Positions 11,272 to 22,638 of a stretch of DNA of 64,000 nucleotides are shown here, piece after piece. The stretch is from Pelodera strongyloides (Eukaryota; Nematoda; Chromadorea; Rhabditida; Rhabditidae): NCBI GenBank assembly GCA_036852015.1, contig JAANDG010000453.1, positions 1-64,000 of the forward strand. Reading direction: 5' to 3'. The notes beneath the pieces are model-generated. The model was not told where the DNA came from. It ran no database searches and was given only the letters and a program-made list of their open reading frames with translations. The first letter of the stretch is position 1. Each line of letters opens with the position of its first letter. The translations under genes were made by a program, and so were the position numbers.

Positions 11272-11618
11272 TGTTATGTCCCTACCACCTGGGGAACATA
11301 CGAAGATATATGGTAGCATACGGCAGAAAGACGAGACAGTCTTCTCCAAACAGCTTTATTGATAGCGATTCGTAGATAACAACGGGTGTAGCGACCACGT
11401 AAAAAACCAATGAGCTAACACCTGGGTGTGCTTATATACTAGTGGTAACAATTGCATCACAGACAATTAGAACAATTAACTCGCCTGCGGCAACCTACAA
11501 TTAGCGAATGAAACACATATGATTAGAAGATCAGAAATCAAGCGTATGAGTGTAAAAAAGCAACTAGAAACATTACACTACAAACTACCAAGTCTTAGGT
11601 ATAGCCTAATACCTAACA
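11272..11618 (-). mobile_element. Probable solo LTR
   Basis: A 347-base unit bounded by TGTTATG and CTAACA, with short inverted ends (TGTTA / TAACA). Read on the minus strand it has the order of an LTR: a TATATAAG box near 11,431-11,440, then a polyadenylation signal AATAAAG near 11,353-11,359, then a short U5 ending GGGACATAACA. The flanks are GTTAT on the left and GATAT on the right, a 5-base target duplication with one mismatch. No internal retrotransposon sequence adjoins it, as expected after LTR-LTR recombination. It is unrelated to the LTRs at 21.8 and 28.9 kb. Confidence 0.65.
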
Positions 11619-12557
11619 GATATAATCCCAATGGGTATAATGTATAATAACTTCCCAATACCTCCGCTAAGTTCAAGTTGGGTTTGACAAGTAAATCGTA
11701 GGGAAATTATCAGGCAACATGTTTAGATAACAAGTTGCGGCTCATGGAATAAAAGAAGGTGAATTCAATTCAGGGTCGGACGTCGATTTACTATATAACC
11801 GATTGATGAAAACGAATCCCAGAAGAGCTAATGCTAGCTTCCCATTTACCTGCTGAAGAAATGTGCAATATGGAGTGTCATAATAATCACAAATCCGTGT
11901 TGTCTGGGCTAGTGCAGTTCGTACTGACTGAAACGTATGCCGTTATGTCTGGTATATTTTAGTTTTGTTTTCCGTGGTATATGCTGCATGCCTGCTTAGT
12001 AAACGTATAATATAATTATCGTCGATATGTTAGTTAGCCGCAAGGAAGAAGCTATTTGTTCGAGGTGAGTAAGCATAAGGAACTCACCGGATCAATGTTT
12101 TTCCGATAGAGTTCGCACCAGTATTTTTCAACATAACAGTCCTCTTCCATTAATTGGTCGCAAGCAGGACCGTCGCCCACAAAAAGACACGGTTTCATCT
12201 GTTACATTGTTAATGTGGTGTTATCGATTGGTTTTTTGCCCCTATAGGATCGGTTTTGCACAAAACCATTCTAGAATGTTATGTATGCGTGCAAAAAAGT
12301 GTAGTCGGTCGTAGGTCGTTAGCTTGTTGAAAGAGCATGTTCAAATTGCCTATCGTGACCGTAATACATACATCAGGTTTACTTTTGAAAATCCAAAAAG
12401 ATAAAAGATAACATAAATTGAGGCTCCTTGGTTGAAGATCAGAGCACTCAATTTCTCAGTAAAGACTTTTGAATACGAAAGAAAACTGTTCTGGAAAACT
12501 CATTCACTATGGTTCCCTGAGCATTTTTAGTGGTCGGACCTATGCCTATATTTCATC
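11619..12557. other. Intergenic, no gene seen
   Basis: No ORF of recognisable type and no clear repeat. Confidence 0.5.
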
Positions 12558-13130
12558 TGAGGCCGTTTTCACCAACATTTACTTCTGTCAAAAAGGGTAC
12601 TTCAGTCAAAAGCGCGCGGTACTTCTGGTTTCACCAACATTTACTTCTGTACTTAGGTTAAGTACCTTTTTGACAGAAGTACGCTTTTAACACGGGAGGC
12701 GTACTTCCGCCAAAAAGGTGAAAGTAGGCCTGTACTTCAGTTTTTTCTCCTTTATGAAAACTAATTAACTTAATTTGTTTAATTATTGTATGGTTTTAAT
12801 GGTAAATAAGTTTTGTAAACATTAATTGACAATGATTTCAGTTTTTGGATCACATTTCACATATTAATAAAGTGATTACACGCTTGATTATTTATATATT
12901 TCTTGTTTACATGGTAAACAACTTTTAGTAATTACTTAGATGTGTATCATATTCGTTTTAAAACGTAATCTAACTGTTATCCAACGTTTTCCTTCAAAAA
13001 AAGTAAATGTTGGTGAAATCCATCAAAAAGCGTGTGGCAGCGTACTTCAGTCATAAATTTACTTAACCTAAGTACCTTTTTGATGGTCAAAAATTTATGA
13101 CAGAAGTAAATGTTGGTGAAAACGGCCTCT
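12558..13130. mobile_element. MITE, GAGGCCG-TTTCACCAAC family, copy 2
   Basis: Begins TGAGGCCGTTTTCACCAAC and ends GTTGGTGAAAACGGCCTC. It is closely similar to 3,133-3,658 along its length, including the central AT-rich part (GATCACATTTCACATATTAA). Near the left end it has a partial duplication of the TTTCACCAACATTTACTTCTG block. Confidence 0.85.
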
Positions 13131-14062
13131 GGACCCCTATGTCTCATTCGGAATATTATATCTCTTTTAGAACCCTATAGGCAAATAGAGCCGTTTGTTA
13201 GTGTCCTAAAAAGCGTCACGGACAGCACATCTAATTGTAACCAACCATATTACCCTATGTACCCCACCTACTATGATAAATCTAGATCAAAACACATACC
13301 CTATTGGTGATCCACGGGGCTCTCCGTTCCATACAGGCATCCATATACTTCTGAAAATGTTCTATTCAGAAAGGTAATGAATCAGATTTTGCCGATCGTT
13401 TATGACAAACTATTATACGTAGTGAGTACAAGTATGACGTGATTTAGGAGGCTAAAGAGCATTATTCCGTGCTCATAAACGTGCTCATGACAAGTAGTGG
13501 TCAGTCCAGTTTTTTCAACTCAAAAACTCTGTGACAAGATCTACTTGAGGTGAAACTGATCTTGCCACAGTGTTTTCAACCGAAAAACACGGTGGCAAGT
13601 TTTCAACTCAAAAACACTGTGGCAAGATGTACTTCCGTGAAACTTCAGCTTCACCGAAAACCCAAACTTCTAAAATAAATGTGTACTATGGATGACCCAA
13701 AGCTAAAGTGCATTATACCTTGCACCCATTACCCCACTCGCCCTCAATCCACTCTTGGCAATCATTCCAAACGATTTTGTCGTATTGCAAGTGCATCGTC
13801 TAAATTATTTTACAATGAATCCAATATAACCACGGAACTTCCCAATTTATTTATTTGTCCTCCATTTCAGTTCATCGTTGTGGTGCGCTGCTGCGCGGTT
13901 TATGGTTGCCTACCACTCGCCGCGCGCCGATTTGCCAAATTTTCGATATCAGACAGTTTCTTGAACTTTGAAAATCATTATCAATCATTATCATTGTTGT
14001 CCTTATTGGGCAACGCATGTTCTATTAGCACATCTTAACTTCAAAAGGGCATACATATTCCC
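13131..14062. other. Intergenic with a small direct-repeat cluster
   Basis: Bases 13,505-13,640 repeat TTTTCAACTCAAAAACACTG and GTGGCAAGAT three times in diverged form. No gene is supported. Confidence 0.5.
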
Positions 14063-14484
14063 TTTAAAGGATCGCAGTCACTTCAAATTCGCCTTTTTAC
14101 TTCAATTATCCATAAACATGAAAAAGCACCTAGAAAAATACCATTCCGGTGTCAATTTACTGAAAAATTAACCCAGGGAAAGAAATCCCCTCGGTTGCGT
14201 TCTAATTACGTACAGTATGACAACGACAACTGAGACAGTAGAGCAGACACTTGCCCTCTTCCCCGGTTTTTCTTTGTTTTGTCATCATTGGCAACCGGCC
14301 AAGTCCCGTTGCGATTTAGAAAACACCCCATTTTGTCAAAATCAGAACTCAACACAAGGGATTTTTTTCCATGTGATAAATGTTCCGTAAATCGGTATTG
14401 GAAAGGTATTTTTCTAAGTATCTTTTTATATTTATTGATAAGTGAAGTAAAAATGCGAAATTGAAGTGACTGCGATCCTTTAAA
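14063..14484. mobile_element. MITE, AAAGGATCGCAGTCACTTCAA family, copy 1
   Basis: A palindrome of about 420 bases. The left end TTTAAAGGATCGCAGTCACT is the inverse of the right end AGTGACTGCGATCCTTTAAA. The second copy at 17,488-17,854 is shorter in the middle. Confidence 0.85.
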
Positions 14485-14650
14485 AACACCCACAATCGAA
14501 AAGCTGCATGCAAATTCCGTGAACTTGTAACGCCATATCGTTCCATTTGGGAATTTGTGTTCCGCATAGCCTGCCGGTCTTTCTCGACAAGTACGATAAA
14601 AATAGTGTGGCGAGCGACGATCTTCTATGGCCTAAAAGGTTAGCGAGTGA

Positions 14651-14725
14651 TATGTGTGTGCGTGCGCGCGTTCGTTCGTGCGTGCGTGCGTGCGTGTGCG
14701 GGTGCGTGTGCGTATATGCATGCGT
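14651..14725. repeat. TG/CG-rich microsatellite
   Basis: Runs of TGTG, TGCG and TCGT units. The reading frames across it on both strands are rejected as repeat artefacts. Confidence 0.9.
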
Positions 14726-14841
14726 GGATGTTGAGAAGAGATTAAGGCTCATTTAAGATGGGAAAAGTTGGTCAAGTTGGAAACTCGAGAAAAAAGTTTA
14801 GAGATAATACCAAAAGAGATACCATAGACAAACATAGCTGA

Positions 14842-15236
14842 ACCAGCCGTTCGAATAGCCCTACGGGCTCTCCTCCGACTGGTGGAATCGGCCTTCGGCC
14901 GATTTTACCCTATTTAAAACATTCACACGTATACAAAATCATTTATGATTGGGGAAACGTATAATGTGAGTCTGGATCTCCATTCGACTAATGGTACCAT
15001 GCAAATTTGTCGTTAAAGGTGCTCTATGAATAGCAGCGGATTCTTGTATCTAGCATAGCTCAACAGGTAGAGCGTTGGACTGTGAATCGAGACATTGTGT
15101 GCTGTGGGTTCGAATCTCACCGGCGACAAAGATTTTGTATGCTGATTCGATTGAAGAATTTTCTTTATGAAGGGATTTCGTTGTGCACATAAAAACAAAC
15201 CCGTGACAAACTCTTCTCCTTTATATAATAAGATAT
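14842..15236 (+). mobile_element. Composite tRNA-like SINE, copy 1
   Basis: An element of about 395 bases, homologous along its length to 41,907-42,308. From 5' to 3' it has two short perfect hairpins (AGCCCTACGGGCT at about 14,857 and AATCGGCCTTCGGCCGATT at about 14,886), a spacer of about 140 bases, a tRNA-like block (15,048-15,126) and an A/T-rich 3' part ending CTTTATATAATAAGATAT. It has no coding capacity. The tRNA-like block is internal, unlike a standard SINE where it forms the 5' end. Confidence 0.7.
15048..15126 (+). promoter_or_regulatory. tRNA-His-like block with pol III A and B boxes
   Basis: TAGCTCAACAGGTAGAGC fits an A box and D arm with a GCTC/GAGC stem. CTGTGAA fits an anticodon loop with GTG (His) at the anticodon place. 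GGGTTCGAATCTC fits a B box. The anticodon stem has one mismatch, the variable region is long and the acceptor stem does not close, so it is a degenerate tRNA relative that may still act as an internal promoter. Confidence 0.55.
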
Positions 15237-16377
15237 CCTGCTTTTAGCATTATGCAAAAGTTACCTCTTGAACCGAACTTTTCCGGAATTCTTCAAACTT
15301 TTCCCAACACGAACGCGCCTTTAAATTGGTAAACATGGTAATGCATAAAGTACCCACATAGCGTGTATTTTCTAAGAGTAGTTTCCTGCAATCTTGGTGC
15401 GATTTTCTTTCGTTGTAGGCGTCAACGCCACATCCACCATGAGCCAGGGCCCAGTCTTCAAGTAATTTCTCTAAAATTGGTACTCATTGAGGAAGCAAAG
15501 TGGATCAAAGACAGAAATAGATGACCTACCGTAATGAGTGCAATGTGAGGAGTATAGTTGCGAAGGTTTCGGGTTTCCTACGGAAATCGGAAATGAGCTT
15601 CTACGGAAATGCTGCTCGGCCGATAAATTAGCTCTTTCTCGGCGCAATAACTTAAGATCTCCAACGGTATAGTCTAAGTATTGTGGTCTACTGTTTGATC
15701 TATTTACAAAAGCATCTCGCAAGTTACATATAAAATACATCATGGGTTTTCGTGTATATATGTTTCACATAAACGTCATATCATTAATGTTCGGTGTAAA
15801 CTCTGAACGAACTGTGCTGCTCACCTGAAGCTACATAACTGGCGAAGAAGCAGATAGCAAACACCAACACTGACTTCATCTGCTAAACAAGATATAGTGA
15901 CTAAGGGACCGAAGGGATCTAGGCCTAGCTTCGCTTCGGTCCTAGGCCAGACTTTCTAGGCTAGGCTAACAAGGGCCTAATGTGGGGCCTAATGGTAAGT
16001 ATAACAATAAGTCACATGAACAAGGCGTAAAAGATTTCTTTATTTAGTTATGAAAACGGTTATTCATTGCTTATTTTAACAATGTTAGCACAAACAAAAA
16101 GGAAAAAAAATGAGCACAACACTTACCAGCTTCAAGACTGTTTTTCATACAGAGCACAAGACAAGCTATTAATTCGCAGACAAAAAAAACGGAAGAAATT
16201 AATTAATCTGTCTAAACTACCCACTAAATGCTTACCTAATGAAGGCGCCTTTTTTACGTTTCAAGCCTGATTCTCCAATCTTCGGTATCCATGGTAAAAA
16301 GCATAATGATAATAAAAAGTAGCCAATCAAAATATTTCATCCCGCAGACCTATCCTTTATGCGTGCCATCAGCTCAT
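15237..16377. other. Intergenic, no gene seen
   Basis: Includes a small palindrome at about 15,925-15,960 (GATCTAGGCCTAG / GGTCCTAGGCC). No gene is supported. Confidence 0.5.
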
Positions 16378-16500
16378 GCAGAGGGAAACGATTCCCTCGG
16401 GAAACATTCCCTGGGGACTCAAATAGACCTCTTATGTGAGACTCGCAGAGAAAAGGGCGGGGAATTTCCCTTGTGGAATTGAGTGGTGAATATGGCTGCG
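16378..16500. mobile_element. Short MITE, GAGGCC-TATTCACCA family, copy 2 (left end decayed)
   Basis: Shares GATTCCCTCGGGAAA, CCCTGGGGA and GAGTGGTGAATATGGC with the 52,275 copy. The outer left end is not preserved. Confidence 0.6.
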
Positions 16501-17092
16501 GATCCTCCATTATCATCTTATCTCTGGTTCCCTGTTTGCAAACAGCGACAATACAACGAGTTATACTCTGCTTTCATCATAGCCTCATAGCCATACCATC
16601 TGTGGTGCACACCCTGTGCTATTATTTATTAAATAAATAACATTAATAAACGAGAATTCTTCCATTATTATTATGTATAGTCACTCAGTGAAGAAAAAAT
16701 CAGTTTATTAGCACAAGAAAAGAGATAAAAAAAATCCATCAAATAGAAAAATTATTTAATTCTCTAGTAACGTAACATTACCGTAAGGCATTGTCTTATT
16801 GTAAATCAATTACGATTGACTGATGGTGCAATATTGCAATATTATATAAAAGTGTATTCTCAGTATCCGCATAGGTGCGAATATTCTTCGGTTAGAAACT
16901 CGGGCTTTCCGAGCCTTTTCAGAGAATCTTCTCGGAGAATACTCGGGAAATAGGCGGAAAATCCTCGGAAAGGCCTAGTTTCTCGGAAAATGCTCGGGAT
17001 TCATTAACGGAGTAGCCATCCGACAATGCGACAGAGTATGCGAAACTCATAGTTTCAGAGTAAACTGGAGGGAAATCTAGTGTTTGGGCTTT
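16501..17092. other. Intergenic, no gene seen
   Basis: AT-rich. A cluster of CTCGG-containing short repeats lies at about 16,900-17,000. Confidence 0.5.
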
Positions 17093-17491
17093 TTTAAAGG
17101 GACAGGCCCATCAAAATAAACCTATATTTACGATACGTTCATAATGACTATCAAGCATTTTTTATTACAATATATACAAACTAAATTTCACATTTATTTG
17201 CCATGGAAAACTTTTTTCCGATGCGCTCTGCTCAAATGTGTACCATAAAACTGCAGATTTCAAAGCTATATATGCAAATTTTAATCGCATTATAATTTCA
17301 CGATAAATTTGCATTGACGACAAGGATATTTGCGGCTTTACGGTACACATTTGAGCAGAGCGCATCGGAAAAAAGTTTTCCATGGCAAATAAATGTGAAA
17401 TTTAGTTTGTATATATTGTAATAAAAATGCTTGATAGTCACTATGGACGTATCGTAAATATAGGTTTACTTTGATGGGCCTGTCCCTTTAA
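17093..17491. mobile_element. MITE, AAAGGGACAGGCCCATCA family, copy 2
   Basis: Same length and arms as 5,069-5,466. The right end TGTCCCTTTAAA runs directly into the next MITE. Confidence 0.85.
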
Positions 17492-17854
17492 AGGATCGCA
17501 GTCACTTCAAATTCGCCTTTTTACTTCAATTATCCACAAACATGAAAAAGCACCTAGAAAAATACCATTCCGGTGTCAATTTACTGAAAAATTAACCCAG
17601 GGAAAGAAATCCCCTCGGTTGCGTTCTAATTACGTACAGTTTTCATTGTTTTGTCATCATTGGCAACCGGCCAAGTCCCGTTGCGATTTAGAAAACACCC
17701 CATTTTGTCAAAAATCAGAACTCAACACAAGGGATTTCTTTCCCTGTGATGAATGTTCCGTAAATCGGTATTGGAAAGGTATTTTTCTAAGTATCTTTTT
17801 ATATTTATTGATAAGTGAAGTAAAAATGCGAAATTGAAGTGACTGCGATCCTTT
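17488..17854. mobile_element. MITE, AAAGGATCGCAGTCACTTCAA family, copy 2
   Basis: Starts within the TTTAAA that ends the previous element and ends ACTGCGATCCTTTA, where the next element begins. Its interior matches 14,063-14,484 apart from a shortened middle. Confidence 0.85.
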
Positions 17855-18116
17855 ATGGGGTTTGCAAGTATGCCCGATTTTCCTTGCAAGTATCGAAAAA
17901 TTCACCGTATCTTTGCACTACACGAACATATCTACAGGCAGTTTTTGCGACCGATCGCCACGGGACCATTTGTCCGACAAATGATTTGCTTTGTTGGCGG
18001 ATTTTCTATAGTGTGGATGTGTCAAAGTTACGGTAAATTGGTGTAAAAAGCACACGATTTTGCGAATTGATACTTGCAAGGAAAACTCGTGGTTTTTGGC
18101 ATACTTGCAAACCCCA
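17855..18116. mobile_element. MITE, TGGGGTTTGCAAGTATG family
   Basis: TGGGGTTTGCAAGTATGCC on the left is the inverse of GGCATACTTGCAAACCCCA on the right, with further inner pairing around TTCCTTGCAAGTATC. Smaller relatives with GGGGTTTCCAAGTAT ends lie at 18,619, 31,264, 38,905 and 56,935. Confidence 0.8.
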
Positions 18117-18618
18117 TTAAGGGAACCATAATAGGGTATCACCCTGCAGCCTTATGCACTAGTGGAGAAACATTGCTATCCCGGCAACTACGGTAAATAT
18201 TTGATTCACAGAAAATATAATGCAGATTAAAAAGGTGAAAAATATTGATTAATTTCAAAGAAGAATAAAGTTACTCGTATTCATGGTTGTAGTAGTCGAA
18301 TTTGTTAGTGACACTAAAATTCACGGGATACATCAAAGCTAGATTTATAAAAACATAAAACTCTAGAATAAAACTCTCGAAGTGTTAAACCTCGATTCCG
18401 TTTTTCGGCAAAAGGATCACGAACAGGGTGAGAGGCATGTTTATGTCGATCTGCTAATATTCGATTTTGTATTTAGAAAAAATTTTGTAGTTGAGCTCAA
18501 TCCGATGCAGTTAGCAGAGATTTGGCAACCCAGAATATTAACGCCGAAAAGAGAGCCACGGAGATCAGGGCGATGATCACGCTGCAAGAGTAAATTTAAT
18601 TTGATAATGTTTGGCTAT
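18117..18618. other. Intergenic, no gene seen
   Basis: AT-rich. No supported ORF. Confidence 0.5.
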
Positions 18619-18761
18619 TGGGGTTTCCAAGTATGCTGAAACTGTACCGTATCTTGGAACTACACGATAATTTTTTTAAATTTCCATATGCAGATTTCTT
18701 GCAGAAATACGGTAGTATCGACAGAATCACACCGAATTTTTGTGGATACTTGGAAACCCCA
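18619..18761. mobile_element. MITE, GGGGTTTCCAAGTATG family
   Basis: TGGGGTTTCCAAGTATG and ATACTTGGAAACCCCA form the ends. The inner TACCGTATCTTGG / AAATACGGTAG blocks also pair. About 143 bases. Confidence 0.8.
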
Positions 18762-19121
18762 TAAGAGACCGAGCTTGATGGCCAGCTAAGCCTAGCTGTT
18801 GCAGCTTACATCACTCTGTGCTCTTACCGCGTTTACACAAGTCAATATTTAAAAGTTACCATTAAAATTGGTTCGCGTTGAACAAAGTTGCGCCTTTTAG
18901 CCCCATAAGTTCGTATTCTGTGGCCTTCACGCACTCGCCGCGCAAAATTTTCGCTCTAATTTTTACGAGCACCACCTGATTTTCGTCAGTGAACAGGTAG
19001 AAATTACTATTGCGTTGTTGCTACGGATAGTACCAGTTGCTACATCTTTTACAAAGAAAGTACCGCATGCGTTTTTTTTCGTTTGCGTTTTTCCACGAAA
19101 AAGAATGACTTCCGGTCTTCA
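18762..19121. other. Intergenic, no gene seen
   Basis: No ORF or repeat worth reporting. Confidence 0.4.
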
Positions 19122-19260
19122 CTTAAAATACCGGAGGGATTTTGAAACGCATCGAGCGCACCAGCATGCTTAGGCAGCATATGCGAGAAAATTAGCATAA
19201 ATACGTAAGAATTCAGTTGTCCACGATGCGTTACAAAAACCGGCCAGTATTTCGCTTCAA
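19122..19260. mobile_element. MITE, TTAAAGCGAAATACCGG family, copy
   Basis: A diverged copy: AAAATACCGG...TTTTGAAACGCATCGAG on the left and CGATGCGTTACAAAAACCGG then TATTTCGCTT on the right. Confidence 0.7.
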
Positions 19261-19395
19261 GACAATTCCTTACAAAAAACCCACAGTGTCCATGTTTCAA
19301 AATGGAAACAACATTGAAATAGGTTATCCTCGCAACAGTTGTAGTAGTGGAGAAAAGAGCCGCGCGGGCATCTGCAAATAAATTGAAACATAATC

Positions 19396-20352
19396 AAAAG
19401 CGAAATAACGGCCGGTTTTTGAAGCGCATCTCAAGTACTTGCATTGCTATGCATTTATGCATTTATGCCAAGTGGGGTCTAATTGGGCTCTAGTTTTTAT
19501 TATAATTTTTGCTCATTTGAATATGCTACATAAGAAAGCAGGTGTATGCAATGCGTTTTGAAAACCGGCCTGTATTTCGGTTTAAAACCACCAAAACCTC
19601 AAATCACGGCAACTGAGTTTTTTGATGCTATGTCATGGTCGTTATGGATGTTGTAATAAGTTTGTGCACAAGGCAATCTAGAGAAATTTTTGTCCGTGTA
19701 GCATAATTTGATAAAAAAATTGTAATGATAATTAGGCTAATTAAACTTTGTGCATGAAGTAATACTTTGAGGTCCAAATAAATATTTAAAGCGAAATACC
19801 GATCGGTTTTTCAAACGCATCGCGGACAACTGAATACTTAGGTTTTTATGCTAATTTGCTAGAATTTAGCTCCATTTCTTTAATTCTAATTTTGTCGTTT
19901 GCATAGCTGCATAAGAATGCTGATGTGCTCGATGCGTTTCAAAAACCGGTCGGTATTTCGCTTTAAAACCACAAAACCTACAATCACGGCAACTGAGTTT
20001 TTTGATGTTATGTTATGAATGTTATGATCGGCTTGTGCACAATAAAATCTGGAAGATTTTGTGCCCATGTCATGTAACATAAATTGTTAAAAATTGTAAT
20101 GATAATTAGTATAATTAGACTTCCGCTCAGTTGTGCATGGAGTAATGTAACTTTGAGGTCCGAATAAATATTTAAAGCGAAATACCACTCGGTTTTTTAA
20201 ACGCATCGCGGACAACTGAATGCTTACGTATTGATCCTAATTTGCTCGAATTTAGCTCGATTTTTTATTCTAATTTAAGTTCATTTGCATGTGCTGCTAA
20301 GGATGCTGATGTGCTCGATGCGTTTCAAAAACCGGCCGTTATTTCGCTTTAA
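19396..20352. repeat. Array of three TTAAAGCG-family MITEs in a ~388-base tandem duplication
   Basis: MITEs lie at 19,396-19,585, 19,786-19,966 and 20,172-20,352. The two spacers (19,586-19,785 and 19,967-20,171) are also homologous. They share CACGGCAACTGAGTTTTTTG, TTGTAATGATAATTAG and TACTTTGAGGTCC in the same order. The repeating unit is thus MITE plus about 200 bases of spacer, duplicated as a block. Confidence 0.8.
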
Positions 20353-21843
20353 CACCTACATTTCGCCTGGCATATCCATCATAATCCTGTTAGGCATCAT
20401 CGTGTATGGACATTGCATAACTGTTGGAGTGGAATAAACTTGATGGAAAAATGCGACTAAGCAGAGTAATGAAGCCATCCTGAAAGTAGGCGCCCATTTT
20501 ATACATAAATATTACTGGCAAAACGCCTGTGAAATCAAACTTTTTACAATAATAATTGTATTGGTTCAGCTCAGTGGCTATAGCCTATCCTATCAAGTAT
20601 CACTGTGCGCAACTGAGATGCGCCATGTCTCATATGGGCAAAACATAATTCTACCATAAACTTTCACACTATTGATTGAAGACGTCAAAGAGGCAAAGAT
20701 ATCGCGGTGAGCAAAATGGTGCGCATACGTTTCGCACACCTAACCTGAGCGAATACGTAGCCACACGTGTTGCGGTGCAGATTCAGAGCCTAACAAAGAA
20801 AATATTATGTGAGTAAGCTAGCGTTGCCAAAAATAAAAAAAAACTGTTTTCAGATTACTCTCGATAATTCCATGGAGTATTTATCCACACGCGCCTAGTA
20901 AAACCTGTTTCAGCGGATAAAGCCGGCAAATGACTGCCGCGTGCGCTCTATTGTGTGTGCAAACTACCGTAATAGGTCGAGAGCGGGGTGGATTGAATTG
21001 ATTTTTTGCATTGGCATATCACGCAGGTACGATAATCGTAAGGTTGATCATCTCCTACACCAGCTACACCGTCAAGAGAATCAACATGTCAAAACGGTTG
21101 ATATAAAAATCCAATTTCGCAGTCGAAGTCGAAAATTATAAGGTGACCTGTTGGTTGACCCCGCTGTACGAGACAAAATATAAGACTTTTTAAGAGGTAG
21201 ATGGGTTTTGTTATTTGATACGTGCGCTTTAGTTTAGCCAAATCATGGCCTGAGACTCATTAGGTCAAGCAAGTGGTTGTTATGGATGTGGCTCTCTGAG
21301 CAGCAGAATAAGACAAACTACAGACTCTACAGAAGATTGTATAAACATAAAATTCAATTCCATCGATAAACAGATAAACTCGACAACAACAAGATAAAAT
21401 TGAGGGTAAAACTTGTTCTCACTACCCACTTTCTCTGTAAACTAGTTCCGAAAAAGGGTGAAATTATTATGGGTTTACCTGCGCACGGTTGCCAATCCAA
21501 GCCTTTTTTCATGTATTGTGAGGGTGCGAGCGGGGTTAGGTTAGTGCTGGTATGCATAATAAAAAGTGATACTTTGGTAAGGCTCGGTAAACCCTACCGG
21601 AGCCAGATTTTACCATAGCTTTTATTTAGTCAAATCTTAAAAAAAAGTATAATTTGAAAGGACACGCAAAAAAAAACCAAAACTCATACAAGCTCTACGT
21701 GTCCACGATGTTCGATCCTCAAGGGTTCAGTATTAGGCAGTAGAAAAGGTATGGTAGTTAAATTTAACTTATTAATCACTCAACGTGTATAGTCGGGAAA
21801 AATATGATTTTTTTCCACAGGATGAAATGAATCTCGTCCAGAA
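20353..21843. other. Intergenic, no gene seen
   Basis: No convincing gene. The short frames here lack splice or domain support. Confidence 0.5.
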
Positions 21844-21847
21844 TATT

Positions 21848-22638
21848 AGTTACGGACGGCAAGCGAATCGGTACCATTGAAAATGGGTGACTTCAATACA
21901 CTATCAAGAAACATGATCGATTTCACCAAGGGATTTATTTCGATTGTCCAACGATGATAAACTGATATCAATATCCACTTGGCAGTGTTATCTTCCAAAA
22001 TGAACACAACGGGATCCTTTAAGTTGGCGTATCACGTTAAGCAACACAGGTGATTTCAACCTCGTATTGGTTACGTCGAAGTGATACCCAGGATCCGCAA
22101 AACAACAAAATATACAACGTGAATATGAACAACAACAATTAAACAAAACAGTGATCCCTTTTAAGTTGGCGTGAAGCTTGACCAGAGAACCGGTGATTTC
22201 AACCGCGTTCAACTGCTCACAAAAGCGACACCCAGGTCTCACAAAGTAACAACAAATAATCGATAGTTTAGTTATGGAACCGTCCGAAAATATAACGATG
22301 ACAATTTCAACTAAACAAATTGGACAACACAACAAAATCGACACTATACCAAACTGACGGTTCGGTAACTAAACCGTTAACAGATCAAGTAACAAAGCAG
22401 AAATACAGCAATTGAATATAAACTAATAATCAGCGGAATGAATAACGAATATAGTGAGTGATAGCAAAATAGACAGCAACAAGCGACAGCTCACAACAAC
22501 AACTAAAAATAGGCCGACGGAAAAATACGAAAAAATCAGAGAACAAATAGTGTACCATTACCGTACGCCAATAAACACGCCCCAAGACGCACTACAACCT
22601 CTGCATTTTAGAAAGGAGCCTTGGCGGCCTCCTTTACT
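21848..22638 (-). repeat. 3' LTR of the gypsy element
   Basis: 791 bases, same content as 28,873-29,663. A 118-codon open frame in each LTR has no recognisable domain and overlaps the internal LTR duplication, so it is not called as a gene. Confidence 0.95.

Noticed and set aside
14480..14756. His/Thr/Arg-repeat and Val/Cys/Arg-repeat ORFs
   Set aside because: Translation of the TG/CG microsatellite.
15048..15126. tRNA-His gene
   Set aside because: Acceptor stem does not close, variable region is long, and the sequence is part of a dispersed repeat.
21988..22344. 118-codon Cys-rich ORF in each LTR (also at 29,013-29,369)
   Set aside because: It repeats with the LTR and spans the internal duplication; no recognisable domain, so not called as a gene.
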